Below are positions 19,664-31,385 of a stretch of 64,000 bases of DNA, one piece after another. Within the stretch, counting starts at the first letter, position 1. Each line of letters opens with the position of its first letter. The notes beneath the pieces were generated by a model. It did no database searches and was not told where the DNA came from. It was given only the letters and a program-made list of their open reading frames with translations. The DNA is from Pantoea rodasii (GTDB taxonomy: Bacteria; Pseudomonadota; Gammaproteobacteria; Enterobacterales; Enterobacteriaceae). The position numbers and the translations under genes were made by a program. The stretch is taken from positions 310,001-374,000 of the forward strand of contig NZ_MLFP01000002.1 in assembly GCF_002095465.1 (NCBI RefSeq), in the 5' to 3' direction.

Positions 19664-22471
19664 ATGCAGAACAGCGCGATGAAACCCTGGCTGGACTCCT
19701 CCTGGCTGGCCGGCGCGAACCAATCCTACATAGAGCAACTCTATGAGGATTTCCTGACCGATCCTGACTCTGTTGATGAAATGTGGCGTGAGCTGTTCCA
19801 ACAGCTGCCTGGCACCGGCGTGAAACCTGAGCAGTTTCACTCGACTACGCGTGATTACTTCCGCCGCCTGGCAAAAGATGCGACCCGTTACACATCCTCA
19901 GTCACCGATCCGGCCACCAATTCCAAACAGGTTAAAGTGCTGCAGCTGATCAATGCGTTCCGCTTCCGCGGCCATCAGCACGCTAACCTCGATCCTCTCG
20001 GCCTGTGGAAACAGGATAGGGTTGCGGATCTTGAGCCGGCTTATCACGACCTCACCGACGCCGATTTTCAGGAAAGCTTTAACGTAGGTTCATTTGCGAT
20101 TGGCAAAGAGACCATGAAGCTGGCTGATCTGTTCGCGGCGCTGCAGCAGACCTACTGTGGCTCGATTGGTGCAGAGTACATGCACATCAACAACACCGAT
20201 GAAAAGCGCTGGATTCAGCAGCGTCTGGAATCAGTGGTCGGCCATGCGAATTTCAGCAGCGACGAGAAAAAAGGTTTCCTGAAAGAGCTGACCGCAGCGG
20301 AAGGTCTGGAAAAATACCTCGGCGCGAAATTCCCGGGTGCCAAACGCTTCTCGCTGGAAGGCGGTGATGCGCTGGTGCCAATGCTGCGTGAGATGATTCG
20401 TCACGCGGGCAAAAGCGGCACGCGTGAAGTGGTATTGGGAATGGCGCACCGTGGCCGTCTCAACGTCCTGATCAACGTGCTGGGTAAAAAGCCTCAAGAC
20501 CTGTTCGACGAATTCTCCGGCAAGCATAAAGAACACCTCGGCACCGGTGACGTGAAGTACCACATGGGCTTCTCGTCAGACGTCGAAACCGAAGGCGGCC
20601 TGGTGCACCTCGCGCTGGCGTTCAACCCGTCGCACCTCGAAATCGTGAGCCCGGTAGTTATGGGTTCAGTGCGTGCGCGTCTGGATCGTCTGGCAGAGCC
20701 AAGCAGCAACAAAGTTCTGCCGATTACCATTCATGGTGATGCCGCAGTCATCGGTCAGGGCGTGGTTCAGGAAACCCTGAACATGTCACAGGCACGTGGC
20801 TACGAAGTGGGCGGTACCGTTCGCATCGTGATCAACAACCAGGTTGGTTTCACCACCTCCAACCCGAAAGATGCGCGTTCCACCCCTTATTGCACCGACA
20901 TCGGCAAGATGGTGCTGGCCCCGATCTTCCACGTCAATGCGGATGATCCGGAAGCCGTGGCTTTCGTCACCCGTCTGGCGCTGGATTATCGCAACACCTT
21001 TAAACGTGATGTGTTCATCGATCTGGTGTGCTATCGCCGCCACGGCCATAACGAAGCCGATGAGCCAAGCGCAACCCAGCCGCTGATGTACCAGAAAATC
21101 AAAAAGCACCCGACGCCGCGCAAACTCTACGCCGATCAGCTGGAAAGCGAAGGCGTCGCGACGCAGGAAGACGCCACCGAACTGGTTAATCTCTACCGTG
21201 ATGCGCTGGATGAAGGCGAGTGCGTGGTGCCAGAATGGCGTCCGATGAGCCTGCACTCCTTCACCTGGTCGCCTTACCTGAATCATGAGTGGGATGAGAG
21301 CTATCCGGCCACCGTTGAACTGAAACGTGTGCAGGAACTGGCACGCCGCATCAGCAGCATCCCAGAAGCGGTAGAAGTGCAGTCACGTGTCGCGAAGATC
21401 TACAACGACCGTAAAGAGATGGCCGAAGGCAACAAGCCGTTCGACTGGGGCGGCGCAGAAAATCTGGCGTATGCAACCTTGGTTGACGAAGGCATCCCGG
21501 TGCGTCTGTCGGGTGAAGATACCGGTCGTGGTACCTTCTTCCACCGCCATGCGGTGATCCACAACCAGACCAACGGTTCAACCTATACGCCACTGCATCA
21601 TGTCCATAATGGCCAGGGACAATTTAAAGTCTGGGATTCTGTGCTGTCTGAAGAAGCAGTGCTGGCCTTCGAATATGGTTATGCCACCGCAGAGCCGCGC
21701 GTGCTGACCATCTGGGAAGCACAGTTCGGCGATTTCGCTAACGGCGCTCAGGTGGTTATCGACCAGTTCATCAGCTCTGGCGAGCAGAAATGGGGCCGTA
21801 TGTGTGGCCTGGTGATGTTGCTGCCACACGGCTATGAAGGTCAGGGTCCTGAGCACTCCTCGGCGCGTCTGGAACGTTATCTGCAACTCTGTGCTGAACA
21901 GAATATGCAGGTGTGCGTGCCTTCTACGCCAGCGCAGGTTTACCACATGCTGCGTCGTCAGGCACTGCGCGGTATGCGCCGTCCACTGATTGTGATGTCA
22001 CCGAAATCACTGCTGCGTCATCCGCTTGCCATCTCAAGCCTGGAAGATCTGGCTAATGGCAGCTTCCAGCCGGCGATTGGTGAGATTGACGATCTGGATC
22101 CGAAGCAAGTGAAACGCGTGGTGATGTGTTCCGGTAAGGTTTACTACGACCTGCTGGAGCAGCGTCGCAAGAATGAGCAGACCGATGTCGCCATCGTACG
22201 TGTCGAGCAGCTCTATCCGTTCCCGCACAAAGTCGTGCAGGACGTGCTGAAAAATTATGCCCATGTGCAGGATTTCGTGTGGTGTCAGGAAGAGCCACTG
22301 AATCAGGGTGCGTGGTATTGCAGTCAGCATCATTTCCGCGAAGTGGTTCCCTTCGGTGCGTCACTGCGTTACGCAGGTCGTCCGGCTTCTGCTTCACCAG
22401 CCGTGGGCTACATGTCCGTACATCAACAACAGCAGCAAGACCTGGTTAACGACGCGCTGAACCTTGGTTAA
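19664..22471 (+). CDS. sucA: 2-oxoglutarate dehydrogenase E1 (thiamin diphosphate)
   Basis: E1 of the 2-oxoglutarate dehydrogenase complex, 935 residues (933 in E. coli). The N-terminal E2-binding tail begins MQNSAMKPWLDSSWLAGANQ. The ThDP core contains VLGMAHRGRLNVL, FNPSHLEIVSPVV, the GDAAVIGQGVVQET metal/pyrophosphate segment and the C-terminal LLPHGYEGQGPEHSSAR. It is followed by sucB after 15 bp and shares the sdh-suc transcript. It feeds succinyl-CoA to SucCD. Confidence 0.97.
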   Translation: MQNSAMKPWLDSSWLAGANQSYIEQLYEDFLTDPDSVDEMWRELFQQLPGTGVKPEQFHSTTRDYFRRLAKDATRYTSSVTDPATNSKQVKVLQLINAFRFRGHQHANLDPLGLWKQDRVADLEPAYHDLTDADFQESFNVGSFAIGKETMKLADLFAALQQTYCGSIGAEYMHINNTDEKRWIQQRLESVVGHANFSSDEKKGFLKELTAAEGLEKYLGAKFPGAKRFSLEGGDALVPMLREMIRHAGKSGTREVVLGMAHRGRLNVLINVLGKKPQDLFDEFSGKHKEHLGTGDVKYHMGFSSDVETEGGLVHLALAFNPSHLEIVSPVVMGSVRARLDRLAEPSSNKVLPITIHGDAAVIGQGVVQETLNMSQARGYEVGGTVRIVINNQVGFTTSNPKDARSTPYCTDIGKMVLAPIFHVNADDPEAVAFVTRLALDYRNTFKRDVFIDLVCYRRHGHNEADEPSATQPLMYQKIKKHPTPRKLYADQLESEGVATQEDATELVNLYRDALDEGECVVPEWRPMSLHSFTWSPYLNHEWDESYPATVELKRVQELARRISSIPEAVEVQSRVAKIYNDRKEMAEGNKPFDWGGAENLAYATLVDEGIPVRLSGEDTGRGTFFHRHAVIHNQTNGSTYTPLHHVHNGQGQFKVWDSVLSEEAVLAFEYGYATAEPRVLTIWEAQFGDFANGAQVVIDQFISSGEQKWGRMCGLVMLLPHGYEGQGPEHSSARLERYLQLCAEQNMQVCVPSTPAQVYHMLRRQALRGMRRPLIVMSPKSLLRHPLAISSLEDLANGSFQPAIGEIDDLDPKQVKRVVMCSGKVYYDLLEQRRKNEQTDVAIVRVEQLYPFPHKVVQDVLKNYAHVQDFVWCQEEPLNQGAWYCSQHHFREVVPFGASLRYAGRPASASPAVGYMSVHQQQQQDLVNDALNLG

Positions 22472-22486
22472 TTAAAAGGAAAGAAA

Positions 22487-23706
22487 ATGAGTAGCGTAGA
22501 AATTCTGGTTCCCGATTTGCCTGAATCCGTAGCGGACGCAACGGTTGCAACCTGGCACAAAAACCCGGCGATGCGGTCAGTCGCGACGAAGTTCTGGTTG
22601 AGATTGAAACGGACAAAGTTGTGCTGGAAGTACCTGCTTCAGCAGACGGTGTACTGGAAGCGATTCTGGAAGATGAAGGCGCAACGGTGCTTTCGCGCCA
22701 GCTGTTAGGACGCCTGGTGGAAGGCAACAGCGGTGGAAAAGAGACCTCTGCGAAAGTCGAAAGCAATGAATCAACGCCAGAGCAGCGTAAAACCGCGTCT
22801 CTGGAAGAAGAGAGCAATGATGCGCTGAGCCCAGCGGTTCGTCGCCTGATCGCGGAAAACAGCCTCGATGCCAGCCAGATCAAAGGCACCGGTGTGGGTG
22901 GTCGTCTGACGCGTGAAGATGTTGAGAAGCATGTCGCGAAGAAAGCCGACGGCGCGAAAGCCGCTCCGGCCGCTGCCGCTGCTGCACCGCAGGCTGCTGT
23001 GTCTAACCGCAGCGAAAAACGCGTGCCGATGACGCGTCTGCGTAAGCGTGTGGCTGAGCGTCTGCTGGAAGCGAAAAACAGCACCGCGATGTTGACCACC
23101 TTCAACGAAATCAACATGAAGCCGATCATGGATCTGCGCAAGCAGTACGGCGACGCGTTTGAGAAACGTCACGGTGTGCGTCTGGGCTTCATGTCCTTCT
23201 ACATCAAAGCGGTGGTTGAAGCGCTGAAACGCTATCCAGAAGTGAACGCTTCGATCGATGGCGAAGATGTGGTGTACCACAACTACTTCGACGTCAGCAT
23301 CGCGGTGTCTACCCCGCGTGGTTTGGTGACCCCAGTGCTGAAAGATGTTGATGCGCTGAGCATGGCTGACATCGAGAAGAAAATTAAAGAGCTGGCCGTG
23401 AAAGGCCGCGACGGCAAACTGACCGTAGAAGAGCTGACCGGCGGTAACTTCACCATCACCAACGGTGGTGTGTTTGGTTCGCTGATGTCTACACCGATCA
23501 TCAACCCACCGCAGAGCGCGATCCTGGGTATGCACGCGATCAAAGAGCGTCCGATGGCGGTGAATGGCCAGGTTGTGATCTTGCCAATGATGTATCTGGC
23601 ACTCTCTTACGATCACCGTCTGGTTGATGGTCGTGAATCCGTTGGCTATCTGGTCGCGGTGAAAGAGATGCTGGAAGATCCGGCTCGTCTGCTGCTGGAT
23701 GTCTAA
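22487..23706 (+). pseudogene. sucB: 2-oxoglutarate dehydrogenase E2 (lipoyl), one frameshift
   Basis: Dihydrolipoyl succinyltransferase core of the complex. The first frame gives [20 protein letters not shown] and then leaves the family at the A5 run 22559-22563. Adding one A yields KKPGDAV and [11 protein letters not shown], which holds the lipoyl Lys. The second frame then runs through the peripheral-subunit-binding domain ([20 protein letters not shown]) to the catalytic domain with active-site His/Asp in [12 protein letters not shown]. The repaired length is 406 residues (405 in E. coli). As a central TCA enzyme between intact sucA and sucC, real loss is unlikely; a missed A is favoured. 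Confidence 0.93.
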
Positions 23707-23767
23707 TTTTCGCCGGGCGCACCGCATGAAGGTGCGCCCAAACTCATATCTGAATGGATAGAACATC

Positions 23768-24934
23768 ATGAACTTACATGAATACCAGGCGAAGCAGTTG
23801 TTTGCTCGCTATGGCATGCCGGCACCGACTGGTTACGCCTGTGCTACGCCACGTGAAGCAGAAGAAGCCGCCTCTAAAATTGGCGCAGGTCCGTGGGTAG
23901 TAAAATGTCAGGTTCATGCCGGTGGCCGCGGTAAAGCGGGCGGCGTGAAAGTCGTAAACAGCAAAGAAGACATTCGTGCCTTTGCTGAGCATTGGTTGGG
24001 CAAGCGTCTGGTGACCTACCAAACTGATGCACACGGCCAGCCGGTTAACCAGATTCTGGTTGAAGCTGCGACTGACATCGATCAAGAACTGTACCTGGGC
24101 GCGGTAGTTGACCGTGCAACCCGTCGTGTGATCTTCATGGCTTCAACTGAAGGCGGCGTGGAAATTGAGAAAGTGGCGGAAGAAACCCCGCACCTGATCC
24201 ACAAAATGGCACTGGATCCGCTGGCCGGTCCTCAGCCTTACCAGGGTCGTGAGTTGGCGTTTAAACTGGGCCTGACCGGTAAGCAAGTCAGCCAGTTCAC
24301 CAAAATTTTCATGGGTCTGGCGACCCTGTTCCTGGAACGCGACCTGGCGATGGTTGAGATCAACCCGCTGGTGATCACCAAGCAGGGCGATCTGATCTGC
24401 CTCGATGGCAAACTGGGCGCAGACGGCAACGCACTGTTCCGTCAGCCAGAGCTGCGTGAAATGCGCGATCCAAGTCAGGAAGATCCACGTGAAGCGCACG
24501 CGACACAGTGGGAACTGAACTACGTTGCGCTGGATGGCAACATCGGCTGTATGGTAAACGGCGCCGGTCTGGCGATGGGCACCATGGACATTGTGAAACA
24601 TCACGGTGGCCAGCCTGCTAACTTCCTGGATGTCGGCGGCGGCGCAACCAAAGAGCGCGTAACCGAAGCCTTCAAAATCATCCTGTCTGACGATGCCGTT
24701 AAAGCGGTATTCGTTAACATCTTCGGCGGCATCGTACGTTGCGACCTGATCGCAGACGGCATCATCGGTGCAGTAGCAGAAGTGGGTGTGAACGTGCCAG
24801 TAGTGGTACGTCTGGAAGGTAACAACGCCGAGCTGGGCGCGAAGAAATTGGCCGACAGCGGTCTGAATATCATTGCAGCAACCAGCCTGACAGACGCTGC
24901 GCAGCGTGTTGTTGCTGCCGCGGAGGGTAAATAA
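23768..24934 (+). CDS. sucC: Succinyl-CoA synthetase beta subunit
   Basis: ADP/GDP-forming succinyl-CoA ligase, beta chain, 388 residues as in E. coli. The ATP-grasp domain begins [18 protein letters not shown]. The nucleotide and Mg sites include [16 protein letters not shown] and [14 protein letters not shown]. The C-terminal CoA-ligase domain carries [18 protein letters not shown]. The stop overlaps the sucD start by one base. Confidence 0.97.
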   Translation: MNLHEYQAKQLFARYGMPAPTGYACATPREAEEAASKIGAGPWVVKCQVHAGGRGKAGGVKVVNSKEDIRAFAEHWLGKRLVTYQTDAHGQPVNQILVEAATDIDQELYLGAVVDRATRRVIFMASTEGGVEIEKVAEETPHLIHKMALDPLAGPQPYQGRELAFKLGLTGKQVSQFTKIFMGLATLFLERDLAMVEINPLVITKQGDLICLDGKLGADGNALFRQPELREMRDPSQEDPREAHATQWELNYVALDGNIGCMVNGAGLAMGTMDIVKHHGGQPANFLDVGGGATKERVTEAFKIILSDDAVKAVFVNIFGGIVRCDLIADGIIGAVAEVGVNVPVVVRLEGNNAELGAKKLADSGLNIIAATSLTDAAQRVVAAAEGK

Positions 24935-25809
24935 TGTCCATTCTTATCGACAAAAACACCAAAGTCATTTGCCAGGGTTTCACCGGCGGCCAGGGGACTT
25001 TCCACTCTGAGCAGGCTTTGGCCTATGGTACGCAGCTGGTTGGCGGCGTTACCCCAGGTAAAGGCGGCACCACGCATCTCGGTCTGCCCGTGTTCAACAC
25101 GGTGCGTGAAGCGGTAGAAGCCACTGGCGCGACCGCGAGCGTGATTTACGTTCCAGCCCCGTTCTGTAAAGACGGTATCCTGGAAGCCATCGACGCAGGC
25201 ATCAAACTGATCATCACCATCACCGAAGGCATCCCAACGCTGGATATGCTGACCGTGAAGGTGAAGCTGGATGAAGCCGGCGTGCGCATGATCGGCCCGA
25301 ACTGCCCAGGTGTGATCACCCCAGGCGAATGTAAGATCGGCATCATGCCGGGTCACATTCACCAGCCAGGCCGCGTCGGTATCGTGTCTCGTTCAGGCAC
25401 CCTGACCTATGAAGCGGTTAAGCAGACCACTGACATCGGCTACGGCCAGTCAACTTGCGTCGGCATCGGTGGTGACCCGATCCCAGGCTCTAACTTCATC
25501 GATATCCTGCAAATGTTCCAGGATGATGCACAGACCGAAGTTATTGTGATGATCGGTGAGATCGGTGGTAGCGCTGAAGAAGAAGCGGCCGCCTTCATCA
25601 AAGAGCACGTGACCAAGCCGGTTGTGGGCTACATCGCCGGTGTGACTGCACCGAAAGGCAAACGTATGGGCCACGCAGGCGCCATCATTGCCGGTGGTAA
25701 AGGCACCGCTGACGAGAAATTCGCAGCATTGGAAGCGGCCGGTGTGAAAACCGTGCGCAGCCTGGCTGACATTGGTGACGCGGTTAAAGCGGTTCTGCCA
25801 ATCAAATAA
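24934..25809 (+). CDS. sucD: Succinyl-CoA synthetase alpha subunit
   Basis: A 291-residue alpha chain with an N-terminal CoA-binding Rossmann domain ([20 protein letters not shown]). The active-site phosphohistidine lies in [17 protein letters not shown] (His near residue 247). With SucC it makes succinate and nucleoside triphosphate, closing the step between the SucAB complex and SdhCDAB. A strong terminator ends the transcript 22 bases downstream. Confidence 0.97.
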   Translation: MSILIDKNTKVICQGFTGGQGTFHSEQALAYGTQLVGGVTPGKGGTTHLGLPVFNTVREAVEATGATASVIYVPAPFCKDGILEAIDAGIKLIITITEGIPTLDMLTVKVKLDEAGVRMIGPNCPGVITPGECKIGIMPGHIHQPGRVGIVSRSGTLTYEAVKQTTDIGYGQSTCVGIGGDPIPGSNFIDILQMFQDDAQTEVIVMIGEIGGSAEEEAAAFIKEHVTKPVVGYIAGVTAPKGKRMGHAGAIIAGGKGTADEKFAALEAAGVKTVRSLADIGDAVKAVLPIK

Positions 25810-25830
25810 GCAGCATCTTATGATGTACAG

Positions 25831-25855
25831 AGGCCACCTTCGGGTGGCCTTTTTT
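25831..25855 (+). terminator. Terminator of the sdh-suc operon (possible SdhX sRNA 3' end)
   Basis: A perfect 8-bp stem AGGCCACC / GGTGGCCT with a TTCG tetraloop and five T residues, right after sucD. In E. coli the 3' end of this transcript is processed into the Hfq-bound sRNA SdhX (RybD). The UUCG hairpin and U tract here have the right form for an Hfq-dependent 3'-UTR RNA, but its targets cannot be judged. Confidence 0.9.
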
Positions 25856-26489
25856 ATGCGCACTGTTCGGCGACACGCATAGCCACGTAAAAAGCAGGGG
25901 AAAAAAGGCTACGGGTTGAGAATCCGCGGCTATGCTTACTTTGTTGGTAAGGTAAAGATGAGAAAATGTGCGTGATTTTTCTTGAGAAATTAACGCTATG
26001 CATCCTGCACTAAGTTAAAAAATTGCGGGAAAGGTAATTATTTTCTTAATTGCATTACCCGTTTATGACAAGTAATTAACAACGACTCTAACACTACATA
26101 TCTGAAAAAATATTGTCTTAATCCAGATCAATAAAGCGTGAGTTATAACAAACTTTACTACTGGCATCATGCACGACAAACGGTATAAATTGCGCTGCAT
26201 CAATTCAGTCTTTTCCGACATTTTTCAGGAGTTTGTGCCAGGCGTTGTTAGCGCAATTCTGCCGCCTCCTCACATCACGCTCCTGCTCGAAACAGACTGA
26301 AGCGATCGGTTTTTCGGGAAATTTTCACCACTGTTACTCACTCATTTCGGGCTACAGATTTCTCTATTCTGCTAGTAACAAAACTGGAATCAATAATCAG
26401 TCGTTCCTGGATCTTATTCTGCACGTCAATGTTCGCTGTTTACCGTTGTCAGCCGCAGAATAAATTCATGCGAGGAGCAAGGAGTCATC
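25856..26489 (+). promoter_or_regulatory. Long A/T-rich leader and regulatory region upstream of cydA
   Basis: About 630 bp without a supported gene between sucD and cydA. E. coli has mngR-mngA-mngB here; they are absent. The stretch 25960-26200 is markedly A/T-rich (for example GTAATTAACAACGAC near 26071) and is where ArcA/FNR control would be expected by analogy with E. coli cydAB. No single box is convincing. A 76-codon open frame at 26233-26463 has no ribosome site or recognisable product. Confidence 0.5.
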
Positions 26490-28061
26490 ATGTTAGATAT
26501 TGTCGAGCTGTCGCGTTTACAGTTTGCCCTGACGGCGATGTACCATTTCCTGTTCGTACCATTAACGCTGGGTATGGCGTTTTTGTTGGCGATCATGGAA
26601 ACCGTATATGTCCTGACGGGGAAACAAATTTATAAAGATATGACCAAGTTCTGGGGCAAGTTGTTTGGTATCAACTTTGCACTGGGTGTGGCCACCGGCC
26701 TGACCATGGAGTTTCAATTCGGCACCAACTGGTCATATTACTCACACTACGTCGGCGATATCTTCGGTGCGCCGCTGGCCATCGAAGGCTTGATGGCGTT
26801 CTTCCTCGAATCCACCTTTGTCGGTCTGTTCTTCTTCGGCTGGGATCGCCTGGGCAAAGTTCAGCACCTGGCGGTCACCTGGCTGGTGGCGCTCGGCTCA
26901 AATATGTCCGCGCTGTGGATTCTGGTGGCGAACGGCTGGATGCAAAACCCGATTGCATCCGAATTCAATTTCGAAACCATGCGTATGGAGATGGTGAGCT
27001 TCTCCGAGCTGGTGCTCAATCCGGTTGCTCAGGTGAAGTTTGTCCACACCGTGGCGGCAGGTTACACCGCAGGCGCGATGTTTGTGCTGGGCATCAGTGC
27101 CTGGTATCTGCTGAAAGGTCGCGATTTGGCCTTTGCTAAACGCTCCTTTGGTATTGCCGCCAGCTTTGGCATGGCAGCGATCCTTTCTGTCATCATCCTC
27201 GGTGATGAATCCGGTTACGAAATGGGTGACGTGCAGAAAACCAAACTGGCCGCGATTGAAGCTGAGTGGGAGACCCAACCCGCGCCAGCCGCCTTCACGC
27301 TGTTTGGCATCCCGGATCAGGACTCGCAGCAGAACAAGTACGCGATTCAGATCCCGTATCTGCTTGGTCTGATCGCCACGCGATCGGTGGACACGCCGGT
27401 GACTGGCCTGAAAGATCTGCTGTCACAACATGAAGTGCGTATCCGCAACGGGATGAAAGCCTATGCGTTGTTGAACGAACTGCGCGCAGGCAGCAAAGAT
27501 CCAACGGTGCGTAGCCAGTTCGAGGCCAGCAAGCAGGACCTCGGTTACGGTTTACTGTTGAAGCGCTATACCCCAGATGTGGCCAATGCCACTGAAGCGC
27601 AGATCCAGAAAGCGACGCAGGATTCGATCCCGCGCGTGGCACCGCTCTATTTCGCCTTCCGCATCATGGTGCTGTGTGGCGTGCTGCTGCTGGGCATTAT
27701 CGCGCTCTCATTCCTGAGCGTGATTCGTAATCGCATCGGTAAGAGCCGCTGGCTGCTCAAGGCGGCGTTGTACGGCATTCCGTTACCGTGGATTGCAATC
27801 GAGTCAGGTTGGTTTGTTGCCGAGTATGGCCGTCAGCCTTGGGCGATTGGTGAAGTGCTGCCGACCGCCGTGGCGAACTCCTCACTGACCGTCGGCGATC
27901 TCCTATTCTCGATGATTTTGATTTGCGGTCTCTACACCATTTTCCTCGTGGCGGAAATGTACCTGATGTTCAAGTTCGCCCGTCTGGGACCCAGCAGCCT
28001 GAAGACCGGCCGCTACCATCATGAGACCGTGAAAGCGGCTGCTCAGCCAGTGCGTGGATAA
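26490..28061 (+). CDS. cydA: Cytochrome bd-I ubiquinol oxidase subunit I
   Basis: Heme-bearing subunit of the high-affinity bd terminal oxidase, 523 residues (522 in E. coli). Heme ligands are recognisable: His19 in AMYHFLFVP, a His in [11 protein letters not shown] near residue 186, and Met in FRIMVLCG near residue 393. The long Q-loop (about residues 255-390) marks the L-type subfamily. The ATG at 26490 follows an AAGGAG site. cydB, cydX and ybgE follow in an operon. Confidence 0.97.
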   Translation: MLDIVELSRLQFALTAMYHFLFVPLTLGMAFLLAIMETVYVLTGKQIYKDMTKFWGKLFGINFALGVATGLTMEFQFGTNWSYYSHYVGDIFGAPLAIEGLMAFFLESTFVGLFFFGWDRLGKVQHLAVTWLVALGSNMSALWILVANGWMQNPIASEFNFETMRMEMVSFSELVLNPVAQVKFVHTVAAGYTAGAMFVLGISAWYLLKGRDLAFAKRSFGIAASFGMAAILSVIILGDESGYEMGDVQKTKLAAIEAEWETQPAPAAFTLFGIPDQDSQQNKYAIQIPYLLGLIATRSVDTPVTGLKDLLSQHEVRIRNGMKAYALLNELRAGSKDPTVRSQFEASKQDLGYGLLLKRYTPDVANATEAQIQKATQDSIPRVAPLYFAFRIMVLCGVLLLGIIALSFLSVIRNRIGKSRWLLKAALYGIPLPWIAIESGWFVAEYGRQPWAIGEVLPTAVANSSLTVGDLLFSMILICGLYTIFLVAEMYLMFKFARLGPSSLKTGRYHHETVKAAAQPVRG

Positions 28062-28072
28062 GGAGAGCAACC

Positions 28073-29212
28073 ATGTTTGATTATGAAGTATTGCGCTTTG
28101 TCTGGTGGTTGCTGATCGGCGTGCTGCTGATCGGTTTCGCCGTGACCGACGGTTTTGATATGGGCGTAGGGATGCTAACGCGCATCCTTGGTCGTACCGA
28201 TACCGAACGTCGCATCATGATTAACAGCATCGCTCCACACTGGGACGGCAACCAGGTGTGGCTGATCACCGCCGGTGGTGCGCTGTTTGCTGCCTGGCCG
28301 ATGGTTTACGCTGCTGCGTTTTCCGGTTTCTACGTGGCGATGATTCTGGTGCTGGCTTCACTGTTCTTCCGCCCGGTGGGCTTTGACTACCGTTCGAAGA
28401 TTGAAGATATGCGCTGGCGCAACACCTGGGACTGGGGCATTTTCATCGGCAGTTTTGTGCCACCGCTGGTGATTGGCGTGGCCTTCGGCAACCTGTTGCA
28501 GGGCGTGCCTTTCCATGCGGATGAGTATCTGCGCCTGTTCTACACCGGTAACTTTTTCCAGTTGCTGAATCCGTTTGGCTTGCTGGCGGGTGTCATCAGT
28601 GTGGCGATGATTCTGACGCAGGGTGCAACCTATTTGCAGATGCGCACCAATGGCGATCTGCATCTGCGTGCTCGCGGCACGGCACAAATCAGCGCGCTGG
28701 TGATGATGGTGTGCTTCGTGTTGGCCGGCGTGTGGGTGAAATACGGTATCGACGGGTATGTGGTGAAAAGCGTTATCGATCATCACGCCGCGTCGAACCC
28801 GCTGGGCAAAGAGGTGGTACGAGAAGCCGGTGCATGGTTGGTTAACTTTGAACAGACGCCAATTCTGTGGCTGTTCCCGGTTCTCGGCGTGGTGTTGCCA
28901 TTGCTGACCGTGCTCTGTTCGCGTATGGAGAAGGGCGCCTGGGCATTTGTCTTCTCTTCACTGACACTGGCTTGCGTCATCATGACCGCGGGTATCGCGA
29001 TGTTCCCGTTCGTTATGCCATCCAGCACCGTTCCGGGCACCAGCCTGACAATGTGGGATGCCACCTCGAGCCTGCTGACGCTGAAAGTGATGACCTTCGC
29101 CGCCATCATCTTTGTTCCGCTGATTCTGGTGTACACCAGCTGGTGCTACTACAAGATGTTTGGCCGTATCACCAAAGAACACATTGAGAGCAATACGCAC
29201 TCCCTGTACTGA
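28073..29212 (+). CDS. cydB: Cytochrome bd-I ubiquinol oxidase subunit II
   Basis: A 379-residue polytopic partner of CydA, the same length as in E. coli. The N-terminal MFDYEVLRFVWWLLIGVLL and GFAVTDGFDMGVGML segments, with Asp residues of the proton path, are typical, and about nine membrane helices are present. It lies 11 bp after cydA and 15 bp before cydX. Confidence 0.97.
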   Translation: MFDYEVLRFVWWLLIGVLLIGFAVTDGFDMGVGMLTRILGRTDTERRIMINSIAPHWDGNQVWLITAGGALFAAWPMVYAAAFSGFYVAMILVLASLFFRPVGFDYRSKIEDMRWRNTWDWGIFIGSFVPPLVIGVAFGNLLQGVPFHADEYLRLFYTGNFFQLLNPFGLLAGVISVAMILTQGATYLQMRTNGDLHLRARGTAQISALVMMVCFVLAGVWVKYGIDGYVVKSVIDHHAASNPLGKEVVREAGAWLVNFEQTPILWLFPVLGVVLPLLTVLCSRMEKGAWAFVFSSLTLACVIMTAGIAMFPFVMPSSTVPGTSLTMWDATSSLLTLKVMTFAAIIFVPLILVYTSWCYYKMFGRITKEHIESNTHSLY

Positions 29213-29227
29213 TTAAGGAGATTGAGC

Positions 29228-29341
29228 ATGTGGTATTTTGCCTGGATTCTTGGCACCCTGCTGGCCTGTGCGTTTGGCGTGATTACGGCGCTGGCGATTG
29301 AGCAAGCAGAAGAGAGTGGCGCAAAGGATAAACAGCACTGA
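29228..29341 (+). CDS. cydX: Small cytochrome bd subunit CydX
   Basis: A 37-residue single-helix protein starting MWYFAWILGTLLACAFGVIT and ending in a charged tail (EESGAKDKQH). This is the CydX (YbgT) accessory subunit that stabilises the heme d site. The ATG at 29228 is preceded by AAGGAG. The TGA stop at 29339-29341 overlaps the ybgE start. Confidence 0.94.
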   Translation: MWYFAWILGTLLACAFGVITALAIEQAEESGAKDKQH

Positions 29342-29634
29342 TGCGCACACTGATTCGGACGCTTTACCGTCTGATGGACAAGGGCCCGTTACGGGCCCTT
29401 TCGTTAATCCTGGCACTGTGGTTGGCAGCCTGTGTCATTTGGCAGCCATCGCGTTTTGCTGCACGTACCAGTGATTTAGCGATTTGGCATGGCCTGTTGA
29501 TGATTTGGGCGGTGTGTGCCGGCGTGATCCATGGCACGGGGTTTCGCCCATTACAAACCCGTTGGCAGGCGTTATTTTCTCCGTTGCCCGCGATGCTTGT
29601 GCTGATTATTGGGATTTACTGGTTCTATCACTGA
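29341..29634 (+). CDS. ybgE: Cyd operon protein YbgE
   Basis: A 97-residue inner-membrane protein with about three hydrophobic segments (RALSLILALWLAACVIW, LAIWHGLLMIWAVCAGVIHG, LPAMLVLIIGIYWFY). It is the fixed last gene of cydABX in enterobacteria. The role is unknown; it is probably connected with the oxidase. Start and stop overlap with cydX implies translational coupling. Confidence 0.9.
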   Translation: MRTLIRTLYRLMDKGPLRALSLILALWLAACVIWQPSRFAARTSDLAIWHGLLMIWAVCAGVIHGTGFRPLQTRWQALFSPLPAMLVLIIGIYWFYH

Positions 29635-29770
29635 GTTGCACACCGCTGTTTGAAACCGCCTATTTCAGGTGCTGGCGTGAGTTTATGTCAGTGCCTGGTC
29701 AAGAAATATCCTGAAATTCCTTCCAGTTGTTAACGTGTGATAATTATTTTCTCCTGGCTCTGGCGGACCA

Positions 29771-29799
29771 TTCCCAAGCCGATCTCTCTTGCGTATAGT
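29771..29799 (+). promoter_or_regulatory. Candidate promoter of ybgC-tolQRA
   Basis: A -10 TATAGT (29794-29799) with a 17-base spacer to TTCCCA (29771-29776), 32 bp before the ybgC start codon. Confidence 0.45.
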
Positions 29800-29830
29800 A
29801 GCAACGTTTAAAATGAGACCGGGATGTAGA

Positions 29831-30918
<1,088 letters not shown>

Positions 30919-30931
30919 GTCGAGGTTAACG

Positions 30932-31360
30932 ATGGCCAGAACCCGTGGTCGCGGGCGCCGCGACCTTAAGTCGGAAATCAACATTGTTCCGCTGCTCGAC
31001 GTGCTGTTGGTGTTGCTGCTCATCTTTATGGCAACCGCGCCGATTATTACGCAGAGCGTGGAAGTGGATCTGCCTGACGCGACCGATTCGAAAACGGTCT
31101 CAACGGATGATAACCCTCCCGTCATTGTTGAAGTGTCTGGAGTAGGGCAGTACAGCCTGGTGGTGGATCACGATCGCATGACGCAGTTACCGCCGGAACA
31201 GGTGGTGAGCGAAGCACAGCGCCGCATCGAAGCCAATCCGAAGACCGTGTTCCTGATTGGTGGTGCGAAAGATGTGCCTTACGACGAAATCATCAAGGCG
31301 CTGAACCTGTTACATCAGGCTGGCGTGAAATCTGTCGGTTTGATGACACAGCCGATTTAA
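30932..31360 (+). CDS. tolR: Tol-Pal system protein TolR
   Basis: A 142-residue single-pass membrane protein. The essential membrane Asp is in INIVPLLDVLLVLLLIFM (Asp near residue 23), followed by a periplasmic domain with the ExbD/TolR fold. It forms the stator with TolQ and lies 13 bp after tolQ and 25 bp before tolA. Confidence 0.96.
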   Translation: MARTRGRGRRDLKSEINIVPLLDVLLVLLLIFMATAPIITQSVEVDLPDATDSKTVSTDDNPPVIVEVSGVGQYSLVVDHDRMTQLPPEQVVSEAQRRIEANPKTVFLIGGAKDVPYDEIIKALNLLHQAGVKSVGLMTQPI

Positions 31361-31385
31361 CGCGAACCGTTTTTGGGATCCGAGA

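Noticed and set aside
22771..23769. A 332-codon open frame on the minus strand opposite sucB
   Set aside because: Antisense to the conserved E2 catalytic domain and without independent support.
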